The position numbers and the translations under genes are program-made. From Cellulosilyticum ruminicola JCM 14822 (GTDB lineage Bacteria > Bacillota > Clostridia > Lachnospirales > Cellulosilyticaceae): a DNA stretch of 44,561 nt. Positions within the stretch are counted from its first letter, which is position 1. Each line of letters opens with the position of its first letter. The stretch is from positions 1-44,561 of the forward strand of contig NZ_BBCG01000029.1 of NCBI RefSeq assembly GCF_001311925.1, read 5' to 3'. Shown here piece after piece: positions 26,033-34,854 of this stretch. Below the pieces are notes generated by a model. It saw only the letters and a program-made list of their open reading frames with translations, was not told the origin of the DNA and ran no database searches.

Positions 26033-27207
26033 CTAGTGGTGGAATAAACGAATACCTGTAAAGCACATTGCCATATTGTGTTTATTACATGTATCAATAA
26101 CTTGATCATCACGAATAGAACCACCTGGTTGTGCTACATATTTTACACCACTCTTATAAGCACGTTCAATATTATCACCAAATGGGAAGAAAGCATCTGA
26201 ACCTAAAGCTACTTCTGTCATACCATCAAGCCATGCACGTTTTTCTTCTTTTGTGAATACTGCTGGTTTAACTTTGAAGATTTTTTCCCATTCGCCATCA
26301 GCTAAAACGTCCATATAATCTTCTCCAATGTACAGGTCAATTGCATTATCTCTATCCATACGACGAATAGAATCTACGAATTGTAAACCGAGTACTTGTG
26401 GAGATTGACGAAGATACCAGTTATCAGCTTTACTTCCTGCAAGACGTGTACAGTGGATACGAGATTGTTGACCAGCACCAATACCAATCGCTTGACCGCC
26501 TTTAGCGAAACATACTGAGTTAGATTGTGTATATTTTAATGTGATTAAAGAAATGATAAGGTCAATTTTAGCAAGCTCTGGAATTTCTTTGTTTTCTGTT
26601 ACCATATTGCTAATGAATTCTTTATCAATTTTAAGTTCATTACGTCCTTGTTCAAAAGTAATACCAAATACTTCTTTATGTTCAATAGGTACTGGTTTAT
26701 AATTTTCATCGATTTTAATAATGTTGTAAGTACCTTTTTTCTTAGCTTTTAAGATTTCTAAAGCTTCTGCTGTATATCCTGGAGCAATGACACCATCAGA
26801 TACTTCTCTACCAATGATTTTAGCAGTACTTTCATCACATACATCTGATAAAGCAATGAAATCACCAAATGAAGACATTCTATCGGCACCTCTAGCTCTT
26901 GCATAAGCACTAGCAAGTGGAGAAAGTTCTCCAAGATCATCTACCCAATAAATTTTGCTTTCAACTTCACTAAGAGGTAATCCAACAGCAGCCCCAGCAG
27001 GAGATACATGTTTAAAAGAAGTAGCAGCAGGAAGCCCTGTAGCTTCTTTTAATTCCTTAACAAGCTGCCAACATTGAAAGCATCAAGGAAGTTAATATAA
27101 CCAGGTTTACCATTTAAAACTTCAATAGGTAAATCTCCATCATTCATAAAAATTCTAGATGGTTTTTGATTTGGGTTACAACCATATTTTAATTCTAATT
27201 CTTTCAT
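26033..27207 (-). pseudogene. purH: AICAR transformylase (stand-alone clostridial PurH-type), frameshifted
   Basis: ATG at 27207 (after ATGGAGGATTTTTAC) opens MKELELKYGCNPNQKPSRIF. The frame breaks near 27071, where one base is missing in what would read DAFNAWQLVKEL, and continues to 26033. Restoring the base gives about 391 residues, the length of clostridial phosphoribosylaminoimidazolecarboxamide formyltransferases that lack the cyclohydrolase half. Segments such as FKHVSPAGAAVG, RGADRMSSFGDFIALSD, IGIGAGQQSRIHCTRLA and SDAFFPFGDNIERA are family marks. It moves a formyl group from 10-formyl-THF to AICAR (ZMP). It works with PurO, encoded upstream on the same strand, to make IMP. Confidence 0.92.
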
Positions 27208-27429
27208 GTAAAAATCCTCCATATCACTTATATGTTATTAACTCACGAACATCTCTATTTCCAAATCACACAAATACTCATTTTTTCTTCATCAAATTAT
27301 ACGTTTTTCAAATCTTACTCTTTCGTTTCTCATATAACTCACTATTCAAACATTCTCGTTCATCTCAAATTCACTACTCCAATTAGAAAAGTGGCTTCAT
27401 TCACTTCTCACATCCACTCTAGCTAGCAT
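27208..27429. other. G-poor leader between structured RNA and purH
   Basis: About 220 bp with no plausible gene. The plus strand is mostly C, T and A with very few G, so the purH leader on the minus strand is rich in A and G and nearly free of C. Such RNA would have little structure. Short ORFs here are low-complexity artefacts. No clear promoter was found on either strand. Confidence 0.5.
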
Positions 27430-27591
27430 TTGTGCCGTGGGCTCGCTGCTGCAACCGACCTCTCGTGGGGTGTGGTTAAGTGATTACATTTTATCTAACA
27501 TTCAATCGAAGGGAGTGTTAAGGAAAATGTAATATGCCACTTAACCATGCTCCTCAATGACTAATCTACGGTTACCCACCCACCGGCACAA
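27430..27591 (+). ncRNA. structured RNA, 6S RNA-like (ssrS candidate)
   Basis: A 162-nt unit folds as one long rod. The closing stem is TTGTGCC with GGCACAA, continued by GTGGG / CCCAC. Then come an asymmetric bulge, a short AACCG / CGGTT helix, an open central bubble, and a long arm GGTTAAGTG...TTACATTTT against AAAATGTAA...CACTTAACC capped by TAACATTC / GGAGTGTTA. Closing stem, central bubble and terminal arm at this size are the 6S RNA architecture; 6S RNA binds the housekeeping RNA polymerase. Strand was chosen from wobble pairs: read as plus, four G-U pairs complete the arm where the minus reading gives A-C mismatches; one pair favours minus. Neighbours are both minus-strand purine genes. 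No clear promoter was seen. Confidence 0.5.
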
Positions 27592-27598
27592 CCCAATA

Positions 27599-28306
27599 CT
27601 ATTTATTTTTATTAATGATACGTGTTTCATATTCGCCACTTTCAATATCAATATATCTTACGAATAAAGAAACTTTATTTTCTTCATTTAAACTTTCCCA
27701 TAACATATTTGTGAACTCATCGATTTCTTTATCGATTGCTACAAGTTTTGGTTCTCCTTCGAAGCTTGGAAGTGGATTTTCATTGCATTTATAAGTGTGG
27801 ATGAAACGTCCTTCTCCAGCTTTTACATTATCATATGTAAATGTATAACGATTACAACAAGATGGATCACCGTTATTGCTCTTTAAAATAGACATTGCAT
27901 AATCATATTTTCCGTTTTCAATATGCATAATACCTGAAATTCTAGGTGTATAGTTAGGACCATCTGGTTCAAATTCACGTGTTTTAAGTGCTGCTTCAAA
28001 TGTAAATTCTTTGTCCATAAGTTCATAAATTGTGTCTGTTTGGTCACCATTTGTTACGATTGTACGATTGCCAAGTACACGTACTGGTGCATAAATGATT
28101 AAACTTGGATCACTTAATTTAGATGGGTCAAATGCTTCTGTACGGATGCCTTCACCTTCTGTAACAAAAACGCGATTTCTACTGTTTTCACTTCTACCCA
28201 TGATAAAGTAAGCTGTTACTGCTTTTTTGCCATCAGCTGATCTACCAATTACAATACCTCTACCTGGATATGGGTTTGCTTTTAATTCTTGTTCTAATGC
28301 GATCAT
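27599..28306 (-). CDS. purO: IMP cyclohydrolase, PurO type
   Basis: A 235-residue protein of the archaeal-type IMP cyclohydrolase family (PF07826), also found in clostridia. Family segments are NPYPGRGIVIGRSADGKKAV, AYFIMGRSENSRNRVF, DPSLIIYAPVR and PNYTPRISG. It closes FAICAR to IMP, the last step of purine synthesis, doing the job of the missing N-terminal half of classical PurH. The ORF is open to 28327, but the ATG at 28306 is preceded by AGGAGAATGAAA at proper spacing. A ZTP riboswitch lies in its leader. A structured RNA and the AICAR transformylase gene follow. Confidence 0.92.
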   Translation of the reverse strand: MIALEQELKANPYPGRGIVIGRSADGKKAVTAYFIMGRSENSRNRVFVTEGEGIRTEAFDPSKLSDPSLIIYAPVRVLGNRTIVTNGDQTDTIYELMDKEFTFEAALKTREFEPDGPNYTPRISGIMHIENGKYDYAMSILKSNNGDPSCCNRYTFTYDNVKAGEGRFIHTYKCNENPLPSFEGEPKLVAIDKEIDEFTNMLWESLNEENKVSLFVRYIDIESGEYETRIINKNK

Positions 28307-28402
28307 TTTCATTCTCCTTTTAATCATTCTTAATATGCATTTCCTTATTAAGTGATATACCTAGGTTGTTTCTTTCAAAGAGCTGCAAATAAGTATACGA
28401 AA

Positions 28403-28450
28403 AGCCGACAACCTGGATACCCTAAATAAATGGTGCCCAGGCGGTCGGCT
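28403..28450 (-). terminator. terminator stem of the ZTP riboswitch
   Basis: AGCCGAC (28450-28444) pairs with GTCGGCT (28409-28403), and CCTGG pairs with CCAGG inside, then TTTT. The left arm overlaps the aptamer's conserved CCGCCTGGGCA, so aptamer folding and terminator formation exclude each other: ligand present, terminator off. Confidence 0.85.
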
Positions 28451-28512
28451 TCTAATAATCTGTACTCCCTGTGGGTACTCCCACTTATCCGCCAGTCATA
28501 CAGAACATACTT
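28434..28512 (-). ncRNA. ZTP/ZMP (pfl) riboswitch aptamer
   Basis: On the minus strand, GACTGGCGG is followed by the hairpin GTGGG...CCCAC, then AGGGAGT, a short linker, and ACCGCCTGGGCA. The GACTGGCG...GTGG...CCAC.GGGAG...CCGCCTGGGCA order is the pfl motif. It senses ZMP/ZTP, which build up when 10-formyl-THF is short, and turns on purine and one-carbon genes. It precedes purO and purH, the genes that consume ZMP. Confidence 0.95.
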
Positions 28513-28601
28513 TTAAAATACACTATTTCACTTTGATTTGCAACTACTTTTATTAAAAAATATGCAATTATTAATAATCTTATGTTAAGACAAGTTATAT
28601 T

Positions 28602-28913
28602 CTATAACCCTAAAATTCTTTCCACGATAAATACAACCATGCAGCCACTTGCAGCTACCATTAATAAACTTTTTTCTAAAAAAGCCATAATCAGTGCTAC
28701 GCCAAATCCAATCCCTGCTGAAATAGGACTTTCCGTAGATGTTAAAATTGTTGGAAAGGTCATAGCTGCTAATGTGGCATAGGGTACATAAAATAAAAAT
28801 GACTTAATATAAGTATTTGTAATCTCTTTTCGAATGAGTGTTAAAGGTAACATTCGAATCAAGTAAGTTACTCCTGCCATCACAAATATATATAAGTAAA
28901 CATTATGCTGCAT
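28602..28913 (-). CDS. azlD: AzlD family branched-chain amino acid transport protein
   Basis: A 103-residue membrane protein with about four hydrophobic segments and the family opening YLYIFVMAGVTYLIRMLPL. It forms an exporter of branched-chain amino acids and analogues together with AzlC. The ORF is open to 28940, but ATG at 28913 follows AAGGAGGAAACAGCAC, and this start overlaps the azlC stop by 11 bp, a sign of translational coupling. No AzlB-type regulator is nearby. Confidence 0.9.
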   Translation of the reverse strand: MQHNVYLYIFVMAGVTYLIRMLPLTLIRKEITNTYIKSFLFYVPYATLAAMTFPTILTSTESPISAGIGFGVALIMAFLEKSLLMVAASGCMVVFIVERILGL

Positions 28914-29628
28914 GTGCTGTTTCCTCCTTATATTCTTCATTTACTGGGAAAAGCCAAGCAGCTATACCAGCGATTATTAAAGTTAAAATTATAATTCTAA
29001 AGCCAAATGAAATTTCTTTTAAATAAGGTAATATACTAAATAATACGCTGCCTATCATGCTTATTATGACTACACCGCATATCACTTTATTTGTTTTAGA
29101 AGGTGGTATGATAATCGCTAAAAACATGCCATATAAAGCAATTCCTAATGCACTACTGATACTTGCTGGTAGAAACTTTCCTGATACTACCCCTAAGAAT
29201 GTGCCTAGTACCCATCCAAATACAGAAATCACAATTAATCCATAAGAATAATAAGGACTAATCTTTTCCTCTCTACTCACAGATACTCCAAAAATTTCAT
29301 CTGTTACTCCATAGGCTACAAGTAATCTATGCCCAAGTCCTGCACTCGAATCCAGCTTTTGCGAAAGTGAACAAGACATTAATGAATATCTTAAATTTAA
29401 GATAATCTGCGTACAAATTACTTCATAATACCCTGCTCCTATAGCAATTAAATTAAGCCCACCAAATTGTCCCGCTGAAGTAACATTGGTAATAGACAAT
29501 AAGACAGCTTGAAAAGTACTAAGTCCCATTTCCTTAGCAACCATCCCAAATGCAAAAGATACTGCGAAATATCCCAAACAAATAGGCACACCATCTTTTA
29601 AACCATTTTTTAAATAACTCTTCTTCAT
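28903..29628 (-). CDS. azlC: AzlC family branched-chain amino acid exporter subunit
   Basis: A 241-residue membrane protein with the family signature GLKDGVPICLGYFAVSFAFG near the N-terminus and RYSLMSCSLSQKL in the middle, with seven or so hydrophobic segments. It is the large subunit of the AzlCD exporter. The ORF is open to 29670, but ATG at 29628 follows AGGAGTAGATAT. The extra upstream codons lie over the terminator of the preceding gene and are unlikely to be translated. Confidence 0.92.
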   Translation of the reverse strand: MKKSYLKNGLKDGVPICLGYFAVSFAFGMVAKEMGLSTFQAVLLSITNVTSAGQFGGLNLIAIGAGYYEVICTQIILNLRYSLMSCSLSQKLDSSAGLGHRLLVAYGVTDEIFGVSVSREEKISPYYSYGLIVISVFGWVLGTFLGVVSGKFLPASISSALGIALYGMFLAIIIPPSKTNKVICGVVIISMIGSVLFSILPYLKEISFGFRIIILTLIIAGIAAWLFPVNEEYKEETAHAA

Positions 29629-29658
29629 ATATCTACTCCTATCTAAAATATAAGCTAT

Positions 29659-29690
29659 AAAAAAGACCATGGTTTACACCATAGTCTTTT
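29659..29690 (-). terminator. intrinsic terminator before azlC
   Basis: AAAAGAC-ATGGT pairs with ACCAT-GTCTTTT with one internal mismatch around a 4-nt loop, and on the minus strand T residues follow. It ends the transcript of the 132-residue protein gene whose stop is at 29710. Confidence 0.88.
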
Positions 29691-29709
29691 ATACCACAAA
29701 CTCTCACCC

Positions 29710-30108
29710 TTAGTCCTCTTTTAAAAGCTTTACTAAAAGTACACCCCCATCTGGAATTTGTAAGCTCAGTACATCATCTACACTAATCTCTTCCGATGTA
29801 AGTACGCAATATGCTATGTACTTACCTTCTAATTTCATAGCTGATAACGGAATTTCAACAGATGTCTCCTCTGCTTTTTTGTTAAAACAGCTTAAATATG
29901 TTCCTGTTTTATCACTACTATATAATAAAATTACATCTTCAGTTTCAAAGAACATCTTTGTATCTTGTGTAATTTCAAAAGCCTTTAATATGAGTTGTTC
30001 TTTAATAGATGGTGCTTTGCCACCTGCTTTGAAGTACTCTTCAATTTCTTGTGTTGTAACATTATCCCTAATAATGCTTGCTACCTTAGGCACAATAATA
30101 GTCTTCAT
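29710..30108 (-). CDS. hypothetical protein with possible C-terminal beta domain
   Basis: A 132-residue soluble protein that I cannot assign. The N-terminal 50 residues are helical. Residues about 60-130 alternate like a small beta-sandwich (DVILLYSSDKTGTYLSCFNK, then IPDGGVLLVKLL at the end). That pattern resembles the C-terminal all-beta domain of GH13-type glycosidases, but no catalytic domain is present, so the likeness may be superficial. The start follows GGAGGTCATAAA. It has its own terminator and is divergent from the broken MATE gene. Confidence 0.6.
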   Translation of the reverse strand: MKTIIVPKVASIIRDNVTTQEIEEYFKAGGKAPSIKEQLILKAFEITQDTKMFFETEDVILLYSSDKTGTYLSCFNKKAEETSVEIPLSAMKLEGKYIAYCVLTSEEISVDDVLSLQIPDGGVLLVKLLKED

Positions 30109-30290
30109 TTTATGACCTCCATTCTAGTACGAGCTTTTACTTTTCTGCTTATATTATATCATTTTTTAGCATAAAAAAATAGATTTACCATTAAATTATC
30201 TTTACATTTATGTACTATTCTACAAATTGACGCATATTCTTTTTGTATGCTACCATATACTATAATTTTATTCATAAGGAGATTGAATCT

Positions 30291-30990
30291 ATGCGTACAT
30301 ATCATGATGATAAACTTGCCACTAGGCAGGCTCATACTTAGCATGGCTATTTCTGTCGCTATTACCCAAATCGTTAACGTTTTATACAACATCGTAGACC
30401 GTATGTACATTGGACATATTCTAGAAGTAGTCACCAAGGCTTTAACAGGCGTTGGGATTTGTTTTCCTATTTTAATGCTTGTTTCAGCTTTTAGTTCTTT
30501 TATAGGCGGTGGCGGTACACTACTAGCAGCAATTGAACTTGGTAAAGGCAATCGCAAAGAAGCTGAAAAGGTCTTAGGTAATAGTTCTATACTTCTATGT
30601 TTTATTTCCATTACTTTAATGACCTTTTTATGCTTTACAAAGCCCCTATTCTCTATGCTTTTGGAGCAAGTGATGAAACCGTTCCTTATGCCCTTGATTA
30701 TCTAAGTATTTATTTATGGGGGGTACACTTTTATCCTAATTTCTGTAGGACTCAATATGTTCATTACTTGTCAAGGACAAGCTAAAATTGCCATGCTTTC
30801 TGTTTTAATTGGTGCAGTTATTAATATTATTTTAGACCCAATCTTTATTTTTATCATGCATCTAGGCGTTAAAGAGGCAACTTTAGCAACTGTTATTTCT
30901 CAATGCTGTAGTGCAATATGGGTAATTAAATCTTCTTCTCCCCTTATCATTACACCTTCAATTTCAGTGCAATCTTTACACTTCAATTAG
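30291..30990 (+). pseudogene. decayed second MATE family transporter
   Basis: ATG at 30291 after AAGGAG opens MRTYHDDKLAT, the typical hydrophilic start of a MATE subfamily, then hits a stop. In the next frame PLGRLILSMAISVAITQIVN and LYNIVDRMYIGHI continue. The frame slips again near 30645 (TKP to ILYAFGASDETVPYAL) and again around 30715-30740 (YLWG to GLNMFITCQGQAKIAM). The sequence stops for good at 30990, after ATVISQCCSAIWV and an unrelated tail. Only about half of a 450-residue transporter remains, with at least four lesions, so this is a true pseudogene. It is also one of few plus-strand genes here. Confidence 0.88.
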
Positions 30991-31045
30991 CAAAGTCACT
31001 TAATTAACTTTTCTCTTTTTAAGCCTATATGTGATCAAAGAAAGC

Positions 31046-31104
31046 TAGGGTAGTGGTTGGGTGAAGGCTACCTGTGGAGTAATTTGCGCTCCTCCACTAC
31101 CCTA
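31046..31104. other. strong stem-loop with structured interior
   Basis: An 11-bp perfect inverted repeat, TAGGGTAGTGG (31046-31056) with CCACTACCCTA (31094-31104). Inside, GGAG and CTCC form a second stem. It is GC-rich against an AT-rich background and lies about 20 bp from the end of the ferritin-like gene. On the minus strand it is followed by GCTTTCTTTG, a weak T tract, so it may end that transcript. A small structured RNA is the alternative. Confidence 0.6.
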
Positions 31105-31125
31105 ACGGCCCCTTTGCATCTCCTC

Positions 31126-32369
31126 TTATATAGGTCGTCTTCCTACATTTGTATTATCACATTTTCTATCTCGTAAAAGCTCAATAGGATTTTCTTTATC
31201 TTCATAACGATAATCCATTTGTTTTTTATCTATATAATCTGCAATGACTTTATGACCTGGTTCTTCTGCTACATTTTTATTCACTATATCTTGGAAATTA
31301 AAGAATAGGGCTGTTTGAGGCAATTCTCCGATATTAATATATTCATCTTCTACAGAAGTAAGTTGTACTGTATCTCTTAAGATATTACGTACATATTCTT
31401 TATTTTCATGGAGTTTTAGAAGTTCTGGGAAATTGCCATCTGGTATAACTTGTTGCCACTCTTTGCCTTCGTATTGTTTGAGAAGATCAGCTGCTTGGTG
31501 TAAATGTGTGATTTCTTCACAAAAATGTTCTTCCCATATTTTTTTAATATAAAGGTCTGTTTCATCTTCATAACAAGAATAATATAAATAACACTCTGTA
31601 TACTCATGATTTAATAAATTTTCCAACCATGTAAGTTTAGGATCCATTAAACTGCCATAATGACTTACATGCTCTTCTTCTACTAGGCAATTTCTTGATA
31701 TAAGTTTCTGCCAATATCTGTATCATAGAAACCTGCCACATTCATATAATAATTCATTGTTTGCTGTTCTGCTGCTGTAATGATACCTACATTAAGTTTT
31801 GTAATAGGTGCAGCTTTGCAATAATCTACATAAGCTCGAATATTATCTGTTGGATAACGATGGTGGGCAATAGTTGGTCTTCCTGGTGTAATCTCTGTAT
31901 AATGTCCCACTAAGTTTTCAGCCTTAATGCCACGTTCCATTTCTAGCAAATCCGAATAACGATAGAGATGATCAAAATCTTCAAGTAGTGCAAAATCTAA
32001 TGCCATTTTTACATGTTTATCAGGTTCCCTTTTAGCAAGAGCTGCAGTTAAATCAACTGCTAACTGTTCATAACTTATAGTTGTTTCAAGAATTGTTTCA
32101 TCCCTTGGTTTAAGTGTAGCTATAATTTTTTGTTGTTGTTGCTCACTTCTTCTTGTAGCTACAATAGCACGCCTTAAATCATTATTAGTGCAATGACGGG
32201 AAAATTGATGTGAAAACCATACAGCTTCAAATTCTGTACCATTCATTAAAATAATACGTGTCTTTGTATATGGGTCTACTTCATTTTTGTTATAAGGTTT
32301 TGGATAAATGCTGCACCAATCCTTAAATAATTTATTTAACTTCATTGGTTTTTCTAAAAAGGGATTCAT
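31126..32369 (-). pseudogene. ferritin-like/helical metal-binding family protein of unknown function, frameshifted
   Basis: Two frames (32369-31683 and 31647-31126) form one protein of about 414 residues. The first ends DIGRNLYQEIA. With one base restored near 31686 it reads on LVEEEHVSHYGSLMDPKLTW into the second, which continues LLNHEYTECYLYYSCYEDET. Repeated E-x-x-H and H-x-x-E pairs (ALLEDFDHLYRYS, VEEEHVSHYG, HFCEEITHLHQA, NHEYTECYLY) are typical of ferritin-like four-helix bundles with a di-metal site. I know similar single-chain hypothetical proteins in clostridia, but not a function. No signal peptide. The break is a single missing base. Confidence 0.75.
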
Positions 32370-32473
32370 AAATATTCTCTCACTTTCTTTCTAGTTTTGC
32401 ATCCTTTAAATTAAACAATATTATTAGTATGATTATTTTTATAAATCTCATGCATCCTTATTCACTAACATAT

Positions 32474-32514
32474 AAAAAAGGGATATTGCAAAATAAACTT
32501 CTGCAATATCCCTT
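32474..32514 (-). terminator. intrinsic terminator of the GH30 gene
   Basis: Perfect 13-bp stem AAGGGATATTGCA / TGCAATATCCCTT with an 11-nt loop, followed on the minus strand by TTTTTT. It lies just after the GH30 stop at 32520. Confidence 0.95.
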
Positions 32515-32519
32515 AATGC

Positions 32520-34649
32520 TCATGGAATATTATTGTTATTTATTGATACGTTGCTTATTGTTACACTAGCAGGACCACTTCCTAATTGTCCACCTAATGT
32601 ACAGCTTTCACCTGGAGCTAAACTTGCTTGCCAGCTTGGTGGAGTAACTGTATATGTGTTACCACTTTGATTTGCAATTGTCCCATTCCAGATAGCTGTA
32701 ATTGGTCTATCTGTTGTAAATGTACATGTCCAGTTATTTAATGTGCTATTTGTTGTATTTGTAATTGTAATCTCAGCTGTAGCACCTGAGCCCCAATCTG
32801 ATACAACTTTTACAGCAACTGCATTATCACTAACTGGTTTAGTTTCTGTTGTTGTTCCTTCTTGTATATTTTTATCATCGCAGCTTTCTAATACCCATGT
32901 CTGATTAGATGCACCACTATAAGCATATTCTAATACATTAGCACCGTCATTTATTGCTCTCTGCTCTACATCTAATCCTTTTGTATCGCTTGAACATCTT
33001 GTTAAAATACCATATACTCCATTTTGTGCTGTGCTAACTAATTTATATTGTTGAGCTGTTGCACCATTAGCTGAGTATACTTGCATATTTGTACCATTTT
33101 CATCTTTGCCATAAGTTACATCTAACATAAATCCTGTACCATTTTTAAGTGTCACATAACCATTATCTACATTAGTTAAGTACCATTTTTGTCCTGCTAC
33201 ACCTGTTCCAGTACTGATTTCTACATTTTGACCATTTGCACCTTTATTATCTTTTACTTGAAGATATTTTTGTGCATTTGTATTTTTGATATAGTACCAA
33301 CCATCTTTAACTGTAGCACTTTGTACTGGTGTTGGAGTTTGAATTGGAGTAACTGTTCCTGTTTGTGATTCTGTTCCTAATGAACAAACAAATGTTGATA
33401 CACTATTTGCAGGAAGTTGTGCCCAGAAACCATTTCCTGATGTTTCAAGATTAGCTGTTTTAGCTAAGTTTTCATTAGCTGAAGTTCTGTAACGATCTAC
33501 AGTAGCAATATTACCGCCACTTACATTGAATTTTTGAGTAACTGCTGATGAACCTTTATTGATAGCTACAATAACAGCTTTATCATCACCTTTATAAGCA
33601 GATACTAAAACATTAGTGTCTGGATTCTTTGTTGCATCAACTCTTACATATCCTGGACGGATGAATTTAGAATATTGTGCCATAGCATAACCACGTTTAG
33701 TAACTGCTCCATTTTCATTCATAAGGCTATAGCTTCTACGAATATACCACCATACGTAAGCTTGGAAATTTCCTTCTACTAATGCATTATGAATATTCGT
33801 TGAAACTTGTACTGCTTCTGGCCAACGGTCAGCTGAGTTTGCATCACTATTTGGAACATATACTTCTGTCATCCAAAGTTCTTTACCAGCTCCTTTTTGT
33901 TGGAAAAGAGGGTATGGCATTTGAGATACTTGTGTACCATAGAAGTGTGCACCTAAAATATCCATATTTGAAAGTGCTTTTGCATCATTTAAGATAGGGT
34001 CTGACATATTTTTCAAGTATTGGAATGATTCTGGTGCAATAACACGACAGTTAATTGAATCTGCATAGTTTTTCATGAAATTAAGAATTTCTTGTGGTGT
34101 CCACCATGTCCATTCATCTGCATAATCTGGCTCATTTTGAACAGAAATAGCATATAAGTTAACACCATTATTTTTCATATATGTAACGAAATCATTAAGG
34201 TGTTGCGCATATGCACCATATTGACTATATTTAAGTCTTTTTTGATTAGGTTTACCATTACGTGTGAATGTCTCTACCATACTACTTGGTGGATTCCAAG
34301 GTGAAGCAAATATGATTGCTCCTTTTTGTGCAGCTGCTTTAGCTGTTGCTACTTCTTTAGACCAGTTATTTTTGTTTTCATCCACATGGATTCTTAAAAT
34401 AGAAAGGCCTAATTGATTAGTTCCATTTCCAAATGCTGTCTCACGTTGTCCTGATGTTAAATCTGATATCCAAACAGGATGATTCATTCCCCCAAAGCCA
34501 CGAATCACTTGTTTTTGTGATGATAAATTAACATTAACATCACTTGCTGCAAAGAGGTCAATAGACGGTATCATGGTAATAACCATTGCAAGCGCCATTA
34601 ACCATACAAGAATTTTACTAAAAGTACTTTTTCTTGTGCATGTAAACAT
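32520..34649 (-). CDS. secreted GH30 subfamily 8-type glucuronoxylanase with CBM13-like and CBM2 modules
   Basis: A 709-residue secreted enzyme. A signal peptide ends near FAAS. The GH30 domain and its side beta-domain follow (to about residue 430), with the acid/base Glu in SVQNEPDY and the nucleophile Glu in ELWMTEVYVP. WWYIRRSYSLMNENG carries the Arg that in subfamily 8 binds the glucuronic acid side group, so cleavage of glucuronoxylan is likely. A Thr/Pro linker leads to a ricin-type (CBM13/RICIN-like) domain with LKDGWYYIKN-like and AQKYLQVKDNKGANGQNVE segments, then a C-terminal CBM2 (VKVVSDWGSGATAEITITNT). The ORF is open to 34694, but ATG at 34649 follows AGGGGATGG. It lies 205 bp after the GH43 gene and shares its C-terminal layout. 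Confidence 0.92.
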   Translation of the reverse strand: MFTCTRKSTFSKILVWLMALAMVITMIPSIDLFAASDVNVNLSSQKQVIRGFGGMNHPVWISDLTSGQRETAFGNGTNQLGLSILRIHVDENKNNWSKEVATAKAAAQKGAIIFASPWNPPSSMVETFTRNGKPNQKRLKYSQYGAYAQHLNDFVTYMKNNGVNLYAISVQNEPDYADEWTWWTPQEILNFMKNYADSINCRVIAPESFQYLKNMSDPILNDAKALSNMDILGAHFYGTQVSQMPYPLFQQKGAGKELWMTEVYVPNSDANSADRWPEAVQVSTNIHNALVEGNFQAYVWWYIRRSYSLMNENGAVTKRGYAMAQYSKFIRPGYVRVDATKNPDTNVLVSAYKGDDKAVIVAINKGSSAVTQKFNVSGGNIATVDRYRTSANENLAKTANLETSGNGFWAQLPANSVSTFVCSLGTESQTGTVTPIQTPTPVQSATVKDGWYYIKNTNAQKYLQVKDNKGANGQNVEISTGTGVAGQKWYLTNVDNGYVTLKNGTGFMLDVTYGKDENGTNMQVYSANGATAQQYKLVSTAQNGVYGILTRCSSDTKGLDVEQRAINDGANVLEYAYSGASNQTWVLESCDDKNIQEGTTTETKPVSDNAVAVKVVSDWGSGATAEITITNTTNSTLNNWTCTFTTDRPITAIWNGTIANQSGNTYTVTPPSWQASLAPGESCTLGGQLGSGPASVTISNVSINNNNIP

Positions 34650-34854
34650 AATTTCCATCCCCTTTACTTTTATTTTATATAAAATATTAAGCATTTAATA
34701 TAATACTTAATATTATATATAACATATTTTATTAATTTTTTCAATATTTGAATTTAATTAAATAATTTCAATTAATAATTATGTATATTTTTTTGTTCTT
34801 TTTTGTTTTTTATTTAATTATACTAACATCTTATGTATCCCTTGTATGCTACAA

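Noticed and set aside
27159-27426. Two Phe/Ser/His-rich plus-strand ORFs
   Set aside because: Low-complexity translation of the G-poor purH leader. No start signals.
30159-30611. 150-codon minus-strand ORF
   Set aside because: It is the shadow of the decayed MATE gene, whose plus-strand frames show clear family sequence.
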